A DNA stretch of 64,000 nt from an uncultured Bacteroides sp. (GTDB lineage: Bacteria; Bacteroidota; Bacteroidia; Bacteroidales; Bacteroidaceae): positions 434,001 to 498,000 of the forward strand of contig NZ_OY762899.1 in the NCBI RefSeq assembly GCF_963666545.1, given 5' to 3'. Positions within the stretch are counted from its first letter, which is position 1. Each line of letters begins with the position of its first letter. Under the pieces are notes generated by a model. It did no database searches, was not told the DNA's origin, and worked only from the letters and a program-made list of their open reading frames with translations. Positions 48,080 to 56,815 of this stretch are shown piece after piece. Position numbers and translations under genes: made by a program.

Positions 48080-48649
48080 ATGAAAAAAACATTTATCATC
48101 TTATTCTTATCACTTTGTGGATTCATGAGTGCACAAAACAGTATCGGTATAACAGCGATAGAAAGTAACGGGAAAAGCACTGTATTGCTTCCTAATCCAA
48201 TTCTCAACGATAACGAAATAATAATTCCTCTTATTGAAGGAAAACCAGTTGTTCCTGTCAAAGGGGAGTCATCAAATATCCAACTCAGCAATAACAAGCC
48301 GGATTTTATATTTCGACTAATTACAAAGCAAGATAGTATAGAATCAAAAGCTGAAGCGAAAGTGATTAAAAATATCCCCTTTGCTCATGCTAAAAAGGCA
48401 TCGGATTTTGAACTCGTAAAATTGTATAAACAGGAAGGATATAGAGGCGTACGGATAGATCGTTATGAAGCAGGGAAAGGAATTATCTTAACCGATGAAG
48501 ATCTTATACCATTTAAAGAGTCTGCTATTAATGATTTCACATTCAAGGTAACTTTGGAAAAACCTTTAGAACAGGGAGAATACACTTTTAAGTTTAAGGG
48601 AGAAATACCTGAATGTGATACATATTTTTATGCATTTACGATTAAATAA
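48080..48649 (+). CDS. Exported protein of unknown function
   Basis: A 189-aa protein with signal peptide KKTFIILFLSLCGFMSAQ and a beta-rich mature part (AIESNGKSTVLLPNPILNDNEIIIPLIEGKPVVPVKGE; ending with EGEYTFKFKG-like strands). A Lys/Glu-rich middle (FELVKLYKQEGYRGVRIDRYEAGKGIILTDEDLI). No family recognised. Located 23 nt after the SH3b gene, same direction. Confidence 0.65.
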   Translation: MKKTFIILFLSLCGFMSAQNSIGITAIESNGKSTVLLPNPILNDNEIIIPLIEGKPVVPVKGESSNIQLSNNKPDFIFRLITKQDSIESKAEAKVIKNIPFAHAKKASDFELVKLYKQEGYRGVRIDRYEAGKGIILTDEDLIPFKESAINDFTFKVTLEKPLEQGEYTFKFKGEIPECDTYFYAFTIK

Positions 48650-48757
48650 GACATTACATCAATCAGGACAAGATAAAACGAGAATTACTCCTTTAAGTTT
48701 GTAAGTATAGAACGTTGTATTAATCAAGGTTGGCTACTAATAAAAAACATGACTATT

Positions 48758-51061
48758 ATGGAAAATAAATCGGAATCGGAAAAAGAAATTGAAAGATTAA
48801 CTAAAATCATTGAGGAAAACCCCGAGGATTCTAGCGCATTTTTTCTTAGAGGCATTGTTTTAGATAGCCAGAAACAATACGAAGAAGCGATAAGGGATTA
48901 CGATAAAGCGATAGAACTAGATCCGGAGAATACGAATATCTATATAAGTAAAGCTGGCGCTTTTCAATTACTAAAACGATACGAAGAATCGATTTTGGAT
49001 TATAATAAAGCGATTGAATTAGATCCAAACAACGCAAGCGCATTTGTTCTTAGAGGCATGGTCTTAGATAGACAAGAACGATACGAAGAAGCGATAAGGG
49101 ATTACAATAAAGTGATTGAATTAGATCCAAACAACGCAGATGCATTTTTTCTTAGAGGCATGGTCTTAGATAGACAAGAACGATACGAAGAAGCGATAAG
49201 GGATTACAATAAAGTGATTGAATTAGATCCAAACAACGCAGACGCATATATTAATAAAGGACATACTTTAGATAGACAAGAACGATACGAAGAAGCAATT
49301 TTAGATTACAATAAAGTGATTGAATCAGATCCAAACAACGCAAGCGCATATATTAATAAAGGAAATACTTTAGGTAATTTGAAACGATACGAAGAAGCGA
49401 TTTTGGATTATAATAAAGCGATTGAATTAGATCCAAACAACGCAAGCGCATATTATTTTAGAGGCATGGCTTTAGATAGCCAAGAACAATACGAAGAAGC
49501 GATTTTAGATTACAATAAAGTGATTGAATTAGATCCAAACAACGCAGGCGTATATTATTTTAGAGGCATGGCTTTAGGTAGCCAAGAACAATACGAAAAG
49601 GCAGTAATGGCTTTTGATAGAAATATTGAACTAGACCCTGCGAACACAATAGCATATTATTTTAGAGGGATTACCTTAGGTAATTTGAAACGATACGAAG
49701 AAGCGATTTTGGATTATAATAAAGCGATTGAATTAGATCCAGACAACGTAGCCGCATACTATTTTAGAGGCATGGCTTTAAGTAGCCAAGAACAATACAA
49801 AGAAGCAATAAATGACTTTAACAAAATCATTAAACTAGACCCTGAGAATACAAAAGCGATTCTTATGATAGGAAAAATTTATTTCCTTCAAAAAAAGTGG
49901 AAAAAAGCAGCATTTACTTTTAATAATGCAAAAGAAGATGTATTAGGCGTTCTAACCATGTTTAATGAAACCAAACAAGTTGAAAAAGTCGTTTCATATA
50001 TGTTAGATCTTAACAAAGAAGATTTTTTCAACAAGACAATAAACGGGAATGGAAAAATAAGGCAATATAAATCTATATATATCATTGTGTTGCAGATTAT
50101 TTATTTACTACACGTAAAAAGTAAGAATGAAATATCATTTGCACATTATACAAAGAGGTCAACAGCAACATTCTTACTTTTTGAAAACTCTAAATTTAGA
50201 CTTAATTCGATAATAACAGCCAATGACCCACAAGAAGGTAAAACGCTTATTGAATACCTATTCGGAAAAAAAAGCTTAGATGAAAAAGAAACCAATAGAA
50301 ATAAACTAAACCATGATTATCAAGCTTTTATTGGATGTTTTACCTTTAATCATGAGAGTTTAAATCAATTTAGACTTTATGGTAAAGAAGCTGACAAAGA
50401 GGCGACAGGTGTAAGTCTTGTTTTAAATAAAAAATTCTTTAATGACAAGATGGGTATTGGTTTATTGTCAAACTGTTATTTGATAAAAGATAAGAAAGAA
50501 AAAGTTGTTATTGAAGGCGATAAACTGCAAAGATATGCCATATTTAGATGTATCTACATTGATCCTGTGACACACAAAATAGTCTCATTAGGACATAAAG
50601 AAGACTATTCTTTTTACAGAGAAAAAGAAGAAATTCCTGAAGAAATTATTGATGAGTATAAAAAAGAGATTGATAACACACTGAAAAAAGTTGAAGAATA
50701 TTTCAACAAATTATCTACAGAAATCAAAGCTGATAAAGATTTAGATAAAAATATTATTTGTGAACTACTTCTTCCATTACGTTACCTAGTTAAGCACGTA
50801 GCATTTAAGGAAGAACAAGAATGCCGGATCTTTGATATAAAAGATTTACAAGAAGAAAAGTTTAAACTGAAGGAAGATAGAGAGGTGAAGTTTACGCCTG
50901 ATTACGCCCAAATGTATATTGAATATCAGCCGATAACAGATGAGCATTTGGAAAAGGTTATTTTTGCTCCAAAGGCTAGAGGAATAGAGATCTTTGAGAA
51001 AGCCGCAGAGCAGAAAGGGTTAGAGGTTAAATGCGAAGTGAGTACCCATCCTTTCTCGTAA
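48758..51061 (+). CDS. TPR-repeat protein with C-terminal DUF2971 domain
   Basis: A 767-aa protein (start ENKSESEKEIERL at 48758). About eleven tandem TPR units of 34 aa (consensus AYYFRGMALDSQEQYEEAILDYNKVIELDPNN) span residues 20-400, followed by a helical linker (about 400-460). The C-terminal domain (about 465-760) starts SFAHYTKRSTATFLLFENSKFRLNSIITANDPQEG, the DUF2971 signature (HYT...L......L.....NDP.EG). The enzymatic activity of DUF2971 is not established. Sensor repeat arrays fused to effector-like domains in prophages suggest a conflict or defence role. It is transcribed toward the integrase. Confidence 0.82.
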   Translation: MENKSESEKEIERLTKIIEENPEDSSAFFLRGIVLDSQKQYEEAIRDYDKAIELDPENTNIYISKAGAFQLLKRYEESILDYNKAIELDPNNASAFVLRGMVLDRQERYEEAIRDYNKVIELDPNNADAFFLRGMVLDRQERYEEAIRDYNKVIELDPNNADAYINKGHTLDRQERYEEAILDYNKVIESDPNNASAYINKGNTLGNLKRYEEAILDYNKAIELDPNNASAYYFRGMALDSQEQYEEAILDYNKVIELDPNNAGVYYFRGMALGSQEQYEKAVMAFDRNIELDPANTIAYYFRGITLGNLKRYEEAILDYNKAIELDPDNVAAYYFRGMALSSQEQYKEAINDFNKIIKLDPENTKAILMIGKIYFLQKKWKKAAFTFNNAKEDVLGVLTMFNETKQVEKVVSYMLDLNKEDFFNKTINGNGKIRQYKSIYIIVLQIIYLLHVKSKNEISFAHYTKRSTATFLLFENSKFRLNSIITANDPQEGKTLIEYLFGKKSLDEKETNRNKLNHDYQAFIGCFTFNHESLNQFRLYGKEADKEATGVSLVLNKKFFNDKMGIGLLSNCYLIKDKKEKVVIEGDKLQRYAIFRCIYIDPVTHKIVSLGHKEDYSFYREKEEIPEEIIDEYKKEIDNTLKKVEEYFNKLSTEIKADKDLDKNIICELLLPLRYLVKHVAFKEEQECRIFDIKDLQEEKFKLKEDREVKFTPDYAQMYIEYQPITDEHLEKVIFAPKARGIEIFEKAAEQKGLEVKCEVSTHPFS
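48900..49870 (+). repeat. Tandem 102-bp repeats coding for TPR units
   Basis: Copies repeat every 102 bp. Several are almost identical in DNA (for example around 49030-49132 and 49132-49234, both GCATTT..TCTTAGAGGCATGG then TTAGATAGACAAGAACG), whereas outer copies are more divergent. Such identity allows copy-number change by recombination. Confidence 0.85.
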
Positions 51062-51089
51062 GGGGCCCCAATTTTATGACACTAATTCC

Positions 51090-51620
51090 CTATAAAAATA
51101 AATCTCGAGGAGTAAACTCTAAAATAGAATCAACAGGAAGTTTACTTCCTCCTTGTTTCACTTTAGAAATAAAATCATCACATTCTTCACACGTCATTAT
51201 TTGGGTTTTATATGCCCGCCAAAGGAAATCCATAGTAGTCACATAAACGATATCATTATCATCACAATACTCTGTAATCTCCGTAATATTACTACTAGCT
51301 ATTACATCATTGTGAAATTTGCAATATGCCATAGAAGCACTTTCTCCAAGACCGTACCTTTTATGCAAAGCAGCATACTCTTTCATTAATAAATAGTCAG
51401 GTTGCCACTTTTCAACTTTGATGCAATCAAAAAGAGATAGATATTTATCTAAATAATCACGTGTGGCTTTTTGTTTACGCAATTCATCATTGAGCACAAT
51501 ATCCAAAATGATATACTGATAAGCAGGAAATATCTTATGTAGTATAGGCAAATATCCTCCCTTTATGAAGTGAATAATAACATCAGAATCAATGACTATT
51601 TTAGTTTTATTCTTGCTCAT
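51090..51620 (-). CDS. PIN-domain RNase-like protein
   Basis: A 176-aa protein. PIN fold with acidic residues Asp (IVIDSDVIIHF, about residue 10-12), Glu (NDELRKQK; about 46 and GLGESASMAYC about 93) and Asp (VYVTTMDFLWRA, about 131). This corresponds to the D..E..D set of VapC-like RNases, though a stand-alone antitoxin is not visible. It is the last gene of an XRE-ImmA/IrrE-PIN operon, overlapping the ImmA-like gene by 14 nt. Confidence 0.75.
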   Translation of the reverse strand: MSKNKTKIVIDSDVIIHFIKGGYLPILHKIFPAYQYIILDIVLNDELRKQKATRDYLDKYLSLFDCIKVEKWQPDYLLMKEYAALHKRYGLGESASMAYCKFHNDVIASSNITEITEYCDDNDIVYVTTMDFLWRAYKTQIMTCEECDDFISKVKQGGSKLPVDSILEFTPRDLFL

Positions 51621-52338
51621 TGATTTCTGCCGTTAAATCTACTCCTATTGCTTCCATCAACTCTAAATAGTGACTTTCTGATATCTTCCCTTTGTCAAAT
51701 AGATCACGAGCTCTTACTCCATAATCGCCAATTACGACACCTTCATTGCCCTTTTCATACAAGGATAAATCGTAACCATATTCTGAAGCAGTTCTCTTTA
51801 TGGGAATTTTCGAATAGTGATCATATTCGGATGCGGAAATCAGGCCAAGACCTTTTAAGCGTGTTAGTAGCGCTAAATGCGACACAGAAAAATAATGCTC
51901 CAATTTGAGCAAAGTGGCTATAGAGACCTTCTTTTCTCTCAGTTCATTTGCGGGCATCATTTTTTTAATACCCATTTCAGGCATCAGAAAACAAGAAGAG
52001 AATGCATCGGCAAGCCTTTCTACTGGACTTTCCGAGGCTTGCCCGGGATTGCAACAATGAGGAGTAAAATCCTCTTGAATGAATAAGTGATAAAACTCAT
52101 GAGCCATTGTAAAATGTTGCCGCCCACGTGAATGATTCGAATTTATTAAAATAAATTTCTTATCACCTCTTTTCAAGCACATCCCCGAAAAGCTATCCGA
52201 CAAAGGTCTATACAGGGTCTGAACATTCAGCTTCAGAAGAAGGCTCTTATAATTTACGGGTTCCGTATCATTTAAAGAATTCATTTCTCTAAAGTTGTAA
52301 GCATCTAGCACTATTGATTCTGGATAGATCTTTGCCAT
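51607..52338 (-). CDS. ImmA/IrrE-family metallopeptidase
   Basis: A 243-aa protein. HEFYH (residues 80-84) is the HExxH zinc motif, followed by ADAFSSCFLMP containing the third-ligand region. N-terminal IYPESIVLDAYNFREMNS. This family cleaves cognate XRE repressors (ImmA/ImmR; IrrE/DdrO) in response to signals. The start at ATG 52338 (AKIYPES) directly follows the XRE stop with 1 nt spacing. It probably derepresses its own operon or the prophage. Confidence 0.9.
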   Translation of the reverse strand: MAKIYPESIVLDAYNFREMNSLNDTEPVNYKSLLLKLNVQTLYRPLSDSFSGMCLKRGDKKFILINSNHSRGRQHFTMAHEFYHLFIQEDFTPHCCNPGQASESPVERLADAFSSCFLMPEMGIKKMMPANELREKKVSIATLLKLEHYFSVSHLALLTRLKGLGLISASEYDHYSKIPIKRTASEYGYDLSLYEKGNEGVVIGDYGVRARDLFDKGKISESHYLELMEAIGVDLTAEINEQE

Positions 52339-52339
52339 A

Positions 52340-52666
52340 TTAGTATGAGTACATTTTAAGGTAGTTTCTAACAACCTGTTTAAAATGGGATATTTCTTTT
52401 ATATCTTCATCGCAAGGATTTTCCAAACGGAACGCACAAACCAATTCATCTTTCAAGATGGAACAATCCTCTTCAAAGAGGACTGATAAATCAATGCCAT
52501 ATAATTCACAAATCTTAGTCATGAGTTCATAGGGCATCTCACGATTACCTGATTCATAATTCGCATAAGCGCCTCGGTCGATTCCTAAAAATGCAGCGAC
52601 TTTACTTTGAGTGTAATTCCAAGCTTCTCTAAAGCTTTTAATATTATCACTAACAATCGTTTTCAT
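52340..52666 (-). CDS. XRE-family repressor partnered with ImmA/IrrE
   Basis: A 108-aa protein. HTH at residues 8-50 (IKSFREAWNYTQSKVAAFLGIDRGAYANYESGNREMPYELMTKICELYG), a Ser/Leu linker and a C-terminal amphipathic helix (ISHFKQVVRNYLKMYSY). It would be the target of the ImmA-like protease and the regulator of the operon. Direct neighbour of the protease gene. Confidence 0.9.
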   Translation of the reverse strand: MKTIVSDNIKSFREAWNYTQSKVAAFLGIDRGAYANYESGNREMPYELMTKICELYGIDLSVLFEEDCSILKDELVCAFRLENPCDEDIKEISHFKQVVRNYLKMYSY

Positions 52667-52814
52667 AATTTGATGTTTTCAGGATTTTATGACTATAACA
52701 AAAAAGATTCTTTCTTTGTTGTTGCAAAGTAACTGATTTTATTTCATTCTAATCAATTCTGCAACACATTTAACATTAATATTTGGATTAAAAGAAAGGC
52801 CTCCTATTGTTTCA

Positions 52815-54107
52815 TTAATCTCCGACATTCTCTCCAAAGACCAAATCAAGGACTTTACGATTTGCATCATTTATGGCTGTGAAGTCCTTCTTAATGTAGA
52901 TATCGGTGACTTTCATAGATTCGTCCACATGATTAAGCGCAGCATGGACGGTATACTTGTCTATCTTCACATCGTTAATGGCTATGGTAGCCCAAGAATG
53001 GCGTGCAGCGTAGAACTCCAAGTCTTCTATCTCTAGCTCCTTTCCTATCTCTTTCAATCCTTTATTGATGGCCTGATTAAAGGTGTTGGTATCCCGGTAC
53101 ATCTGGTAGAAATTGAAAACCCTCTTCCCTGTCCTATCTCTGTATTTTTCCACCAGAGCAGAAATAGCGGGTGTTATGTCTACATGTATCTCCGCCTCGT
53201 CAGCTCTCCTGTTTTTTGTCTTTTCTCTGTTATAGATGATAGTTCCATTAGAAAGGTTAGAACATGTATACAAGTCGGCTGAGTTCATCCCTATAAGTCC
53301 GAAAGAGAGTAAGAACATATCTTTAGCCAAGTTATACCGGCAATTCTGCTCGGATCTTGTTCTTGCATTCTTCCTCATCTTATAAGGCAGCTCATATATC
53401 TTTTTTATGGCCTCGGCTTCAATGGCACGTTTTCTGGTTGCCTCGTCTCGTGGGATTTTATATTTGGAGAAAGGAGACCAAGGGATTAATATCTTTCCTC
53501 CATCTTCGTCATTATAAACCCTCTTAGCTTCGTTATAAAGATGTCTGATACATCCCATATACAAAGTTAAGGCTCTGTTTGAAGTAATCCTCTCATCGTT
53601 CTTTATAGCCTCTATATTTCTCTTGGATTTCTCAAGGTTGATGAAGTCGGCATAATTCGACAGGAATTTAGCTGTTATTTCGGAAATATTCAGTCTATCT
53701 CTTTTGGTGAACTTCGTTAATGAGTTTATGGCCGATTTATAATTTCTTGCTGTTCCGGTGGATTTGATACTTTCTATGTAGGTATTGGAAAAGGATATGA
53801 AGTCTATCTCTCTCTGTTTCTCGTCGGATATTCCCGTAACATAGTCTACGATATCTTCCACGGTCATCGAATCCGCACGGGTTCCTAATTTATTGCACGC
53901 ATCCCGGTAAGAAGAGATTATCGCCTCGGCTTCCTCTATTATATCCTGACTTTTAAGCTTAAACGTTCTGGTCAAATCATCCTTAGTCGCATATATGGAA
54001 GTAGAGAGATATTTCTTTTCTCTATTGTGGGTAATGCGTATTTTTACGTTCCATGTGCCATTTGCTTTTTTTTGATGCTTATAAATCTCAGCTTTGAAGG
54101 TTGCCAT
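52815..54107 (-). CDS. Tyrosine recombinase / integrase
   Basis: A 430-aa integrase with an N-terminal arm-binding region (residues 1-90), a SAM-like core-binding domain (about 95-205; FISFSNTYIESIKSTGTARNYKSAINSLTKFTKRDRL) and a catalytic domain. Visible catalytic residues: Lys in KTKNRR (about 297), Arg369-His370-x-x-Trp (RHSWAT), His393 (NHVD) and Tyr404 (VTDIY). The first Arg is replaced in LLSFGLIGMNSADLY, where canonical recombinases have R; such substitutions are frequent in Bacteroides integrases. Next to tRNA-Gly, its target site. Confidence 0.93.
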   Translation of the reverse strand: MATFKAEIYKHQKKANGTWNVKIRITHNREKKYLSTSIYATKDDLTRTFKLKSQDIIEEAEAIISSYRDACNKLGTRADSMTVEDIVDYVTGISDEKQREIDFISFSNTYIESIKSTGTARNYKSAINSLTKFTKRDRLNISEITAKFLSNYADFINLEKSKRNIEAIKNDERITSNRALTLYMGCIRHLYNEAKRVYNDEDGGKILIPWSPFSKYKIPRDEATRKRAIEAEAIKKIYELPYKMRKNARTRSEQNCRYNLAKDMFLLSFGLIGMNSADLYTCSNLSNGTIIYNREKTKNRRADEAEIHVDITPAISALVEKYRDRTGKRVFNFYQMYRDTNTFNQAINKGLKEIGKELEIEDLEFYAARHSWATIAINDVKIDKYTVHAALNHVDESMKVTDIYIKKDFTAINDANRKVLDLVFGENVGD

Positions 54108-54280
54108 AACTATCTTTTTTTTGTAGAACTATAGTAGAACATTTGCATGCAAAAGTAGAATTTTCCATCAAAATTAGCAAAAAGAAAAGCCATAAATCAC
54201 TTCTGACCTATGGCTTCGTACCCTTCTGCAAGTCCCTGTATATGGGCTTTTTGCTTCTATAAAAGACTTTCAGAACTTGA
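54108..54280. other. Attachment-site flank between integrase and tRNA
   Basis: 173 nt without a gene. It contains the inverted repeat AGCCATA/TATGGCT (about 54189-54216), a possible factor- or integrase-binding element. The att core should include or abut the 3' end of the tRNA at 54281. The core length cannot be set with one junction only. Confidence 0.5.
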
Positions 54281-54352
54281 GCGGCAAATGAGGCTCGAAC
54301 TCACGACCCTCAGCTTGGGAAGCTGATGCTCTACCAACTGAGCTACTGCCGC
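54281..54352 (-). tRNA. tRNA-Gly(CCC)
   Basis: A complete cloverleaf on the minus strand: acceptor GCGGCAG/TTGCCGC, D-stem GCTC/GAGC with AGTTGGTA loop, anticodon arm TCAGC-TTCCCAA-GCTGA (anticodon CCC), T-arm GTGAG-TTCGAGC-CTCAT. CCA is not encoded. The 3' end faces the prophage integrase. Confidence 0.97.
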
Positions 54353-54374
54353 ACATGCTTTCTTAAAGCGGTCA

Positions 54375-54382
54375 CAAAGGTA
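54375..54382 (-). promoter_or_regulatory. -7 box of the tRNA-Gly promoter
   Basis: TACCTTTG on the minus strand, 22 nt before the tRNA 5' end. Confidence 0.6.
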
Positions 54383-54437
54383 ATTACTTATTTGAAATAA
54401 TACTAGTTTTAGAGCAAAAAAAGAAGCTAAAAAGTAC

Positions 54438-54445
54438 TATCTTTG
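54438..54445 (+). promoter_or_regulatory. -7 box of the cobU operon promoter
   Basis: TATCTTTG, 17 nt before ATG 54463. No clear -33 TTTG and no cobalamin riboswitch motif is obvious in the short leader. Confidence 0.55.
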
Positions 54446-54462
54446 TTGGCAAGAAAGAGAAA

Positions 54463-54981
54463 ATGCACATGAAGCAAATCATCCTGATCACCGGAGGTGC
54501 GCGCTCCGGAAAGAGTAAATACGCTGAGCGATTGGCACTTACGTTGTCTCCTACTCCCGTTTATTTGGCTACTTCCCGCATTTGGGATGAGGAATTTCGC
54601 CAAAGGGTGGTTCGTCATCAGACAGACCGTGGACCGGAGTGGACGAATATAGAAGAGAACAAAGAGCTGAGTCGCCATTTACTCGAAGGCCGGGTAATAT
54701 TAATTGATTGCGTAACGTTGTGGTGCACGAACTTCTTCTTTGATCTCGAAGCTGATACTGACAAGGCTTTAGAGGCTGTCAAACAAGAGTTTGATCGCTT
54801 TGTAGCTCAGGAGGGTACATTTATCTTTGTAACCAACGAAATTGGTATGGGTGCTACTTCTGAAAACTTAATTCAACGAAAGTTTACCGATTTGCAAGGC
54901 TGGGTAAACCAGTATATTGCAGCTAAAGCAGACAAGGTGGTGCTCATGACTTCGGGCATACCACTCATTATCAAAGAATAA
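54463..54981 (+). CDS. cobU: Bifunctional adenosylcobinamide kinase / cobinamide-phosphate guanylyltransferase
   Basis: A 172-aa protein. P-loop GGARSGKS (residues 11-18), YLATSRIWDEEFRQRVVRHQTDRGPEW (the guanylyltransferase His region), then VILIDCVTLW and FVTNEIGMGATSENLIQRKFTDLQGWVNQ. It phosphorylates adenosylcobinamide and transfers GMP to it, making AdoCbi-GDP. First gene of cobUTSC. The start may be ATG 54463 or ATG 54469. Confidence 0.95.
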   Translation: MHMKQIILITGGARSGKSKYAERLALTLSPTPVYLATSRIWDEEFRQRVVRHQTDRGPEWTNIEENKELSRHLLEGRVILIDCVTLWCTNFFFDLEADTDKALEAVKQEFDRFVAQEGTFIFVTNEIGMGATSENLIQRKFTDLQGWVNQYIAAKADKVVLMTSGIPLIIKE

Positions 54982-55008
54982 TATCAATACTACATATAAG
55001 AATAAAGC

Positions 55009-56046
55009 ATGAAGACATTTCACATCACAAAACCGGATGAAGCCATCCAACAAGCACTTATCGACAAAATTAATAATCTTACTAAACCCAAGGGATCGCT
55101 AGGCCGACTGGAAGAATTGGCTTTGCAGATAGGACTCATCCAACAAACACTTACTCCCGAACTACAACACCCGCAAAACATTCTTTTTGCTGCTGATCAT
55201 GGCATTGTAGATGAAGGTGTCAGTCTCTCTCCCAAAGAGATTACATGGCAACAAATCAGCAACTTTCTACATGGAGGGGCCGGAATCAACTTTCTTTGTC
55301 GGCAACATGGCTTTGTTCTGAAGATTGTAGATGCAGGGGTTGATTATGACTTTCCGCAAGGCAAGGGTATTATAGATATGAAAGTTCGTAAAAGCACTCG
55401 CAACTATCTGCATGAGGCGGCTATGACTGTAGAGGAAATGAATTTGTGCATTGAGCGGGGGGCTGAGGTAGTGAGACAAAGTCGCGCAGAAGGTTGTAAT
55501 GTGATCAGTTTTGGTGAGATGGGGATAGCTAACACCTCTTCTTCATCTATGTGGATGACTTGCTTTACGGGTATTTCACTAGAGAAATGCGTGGGTGCAG
55601 GTAGCGGATTGGACAGCACAGGCGTGCGACACAAATATAAGGTATTACAACAGGCTTTAGATAATTACCAAGGAGATCATTCTACAGAAGATATTATTCG
55701 CTATTTTGGAGGATTGGAGATGGTTATGGCTATTGGTGGCATGCTACAGGCAGCAGAGCTAAAAATGACTATTCTGGTAGATGGTTTTATCATGACTAAC
55801 TGCATTTTGGCAGCTTCAAAGCTTTATCCTGAGGTGCTGAATTATGCTATTTTTGGACATCAAGGAGATGAGACAGGACATAAATTGGTACTCAATGCAA
55901 TGGGTGCTAAACCATTATTAGACTTAGGATTACGATTAGGAGAAGGTACAGGAGCTATCTGTGCTTATCCGATTATTGATTCGGCCATACGCATGATGAA
56001 TGAAATGGACACCTTTGCTCATGCGGCAATAACAAAATATTTCTAA
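55009..56046 (+). CDS. cobT: Nicotinate-nucleotide:dimethylbenzimidazole phosphoribosyltransferase
   Basis: A 345-aa protein. N-terminal [64 protein letters not shown] and [15 protein letters not shown] are conserved CobT segments, including the catalytic Glu region near the end ([11 protein letters not shown]). It makes alpha-ribazole phosphate for the lower ligand of cobalamin. Lies 27 nt after cobU. Confidence 0.96.
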   Translation: MKTFHITKPDEAIQQALIDKINNLTKPKGSLGRLEELALQIGLIQQTLTPELQHPQNILFAADHGIVDEGVSLSPKEITWQQISNFLHGGAGINFLCRQHGFVLKIVDAGVDYDFPQGKGIIDMKVRKSTRNYLHEAAMTVEEMNLCIERGAEVVRQSRAEGCNVISFGEMGIANTSSSSMWMTCFTGISLEKCVGAGSGLDSTGVRHKYKVLQQALDNYQGDHSTEDIIRYFGGLEMVMAIGGMLQAAELKMTILVDGFIMTNCILAASKLYPEVLNYAIFGHQGDETGHKLVLNAMGAKPLLDLGLRLGEGTGAICAYPIIDSAIRMMNEMDTFAHAAITKYF

Positions 56047-56047
56047 A

Positions 56048-56809
56048 ATGACGAACCGTTTGTTAGCTGCATTTGTTTTCTTCACACGGCTGCCTCTTTG
56101 GCGCATTCGTGAAGTACCTGCCGAGTGCTTTAAACATGTGGTTAATTACTGGCCATTTGCGGGATGGCTCACCGGGGGGACGATGGCTGCAACACTATGG
56201 ATCTCCGCACAAATATTGCCATTATCTGTTGCCGTCTTACTGGCTCTTTTTGCAAGACTTCTTCTTACGGGATGTCTTCACGAAGACGGATTAGCCGACT
56301 TTTTTGATGGTTTTGGCGGAGGAACGAATCGGGAACGAACGCTTGCCATCATGAAAGATTCTCATATTGGCAGTTATGGAGTGATTGGCCTCATTACATA
56401 TTTTAGCTTGATGTGGTCGCTGCTTAGTACATTGCCACTTGCTCTGGCATGTACAGCTATATTAGCGGGTGATGCGTGGTCTAAATTTTGTGCAGGGCAA
56501 CAAATAAACTTCTTGCCCTATGCTCGTAAAGAAGAAGAGAGCAAAGCAAAAGTAGTATATAACAGAATGTCTCCGGGGGCTTTCGTTTTTGCTTTTGTTT
56601 CGGGCGTTGTTCCGGCAGTCGTATTCTTGCCTTTCAGCATGTTTTGGTTAGCAGGAATAATGCCTTTGGTTACCACTGCGTTCCTCATTTTGCTCATGAA
56701 GAAACGATTGCAAGGTTATACAGGCGATTGTTGTGGAGCAGTTTTCTTGCTCAGCGAACTTACTTTTTATCTTGGAATAAACATAGTGTATCAAACTTAT
56801 ATAAACTAA
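56048..56809 (+). CDS. cobS: Adenosylcobinamide-GDP ribazoletransferase (cobalamin 5'-phosphate synthase)
   Basis: A 253-aa integral membrane enzyme. FTRLPL, the conserved HEDGLADFFDGFGGG motif (metal/substrate binding; about residues 77-91), IMKDSHIGSYGVIGL, and several TM helices. It joins AdoCbi-GDP and alpha-ribazole-5'-phosphate. The start is 1 nt after the cobT stop, so the genes are coupled. Confidence 0.96.
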   Translation: MTNRLLAAFVFFTRLPLWRIREVPAECFKHVVNYWPFAGWLTGGTMAATLWISAQILPLSVAVLLALFARLLLTGCLHEDGLADFFDGFGGGTNRERTLAIMKDSHIGSYGVIGLITYFSLMWSLLSTLPLALACTAILAGDAWSKFCAGQQINFLPYARKEEESKAKVVYNRMSPGAFVFAFVSGVVPAVVFLPFSMFWLAGIMPLVTTAFLILLMKKRLQGYTGDCCGAVFLLSELTFYLGINIVYQTYIN

Positions 56810-56815
56810 AGACAG

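Larger units (their letters stand above)
1..54280. mobile_element. Siphovirus-like prophage integrated at tRNA-Gly (left end outside window)
   Basis: Contiguous phage modules are visible: integrase, S24 repressor, recombination/replication genes, terminase, portal, capsid, tail tape measure, tail fibres, holin and endolysin. The integrase lies next to the 3' end of tRNA-Gly(CCC), which is the usual attachment point. The opposite attachment site is not in the window, because position 1 lies inside the endolysin gene. Late genes all read leftward. Cargo genes (PhzF, TA systems, TPR-DUF2971) interrupt the modules. The exact right boundary is inferred, because the second att copy needed to define the core cannot be seen. 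Confidence 0.93.

Noticed and set aside
48900-49870. CRISPR-like array
   Set aside because: The 102-bp periodic repeats are in frame and encode TPR units; no spacers of unique sequence.
1-54280. Diversity-generating retroelement for the tail fibre
   Set aside because: No reverse transcriptase or template/variable repeat pair was seen.
54360-54470. Cobalamin riboswitch upstream of cobU
   Set aside because: The leader is too short and the B12-box-like sequence is absent; the tRNA lies directly upstream.
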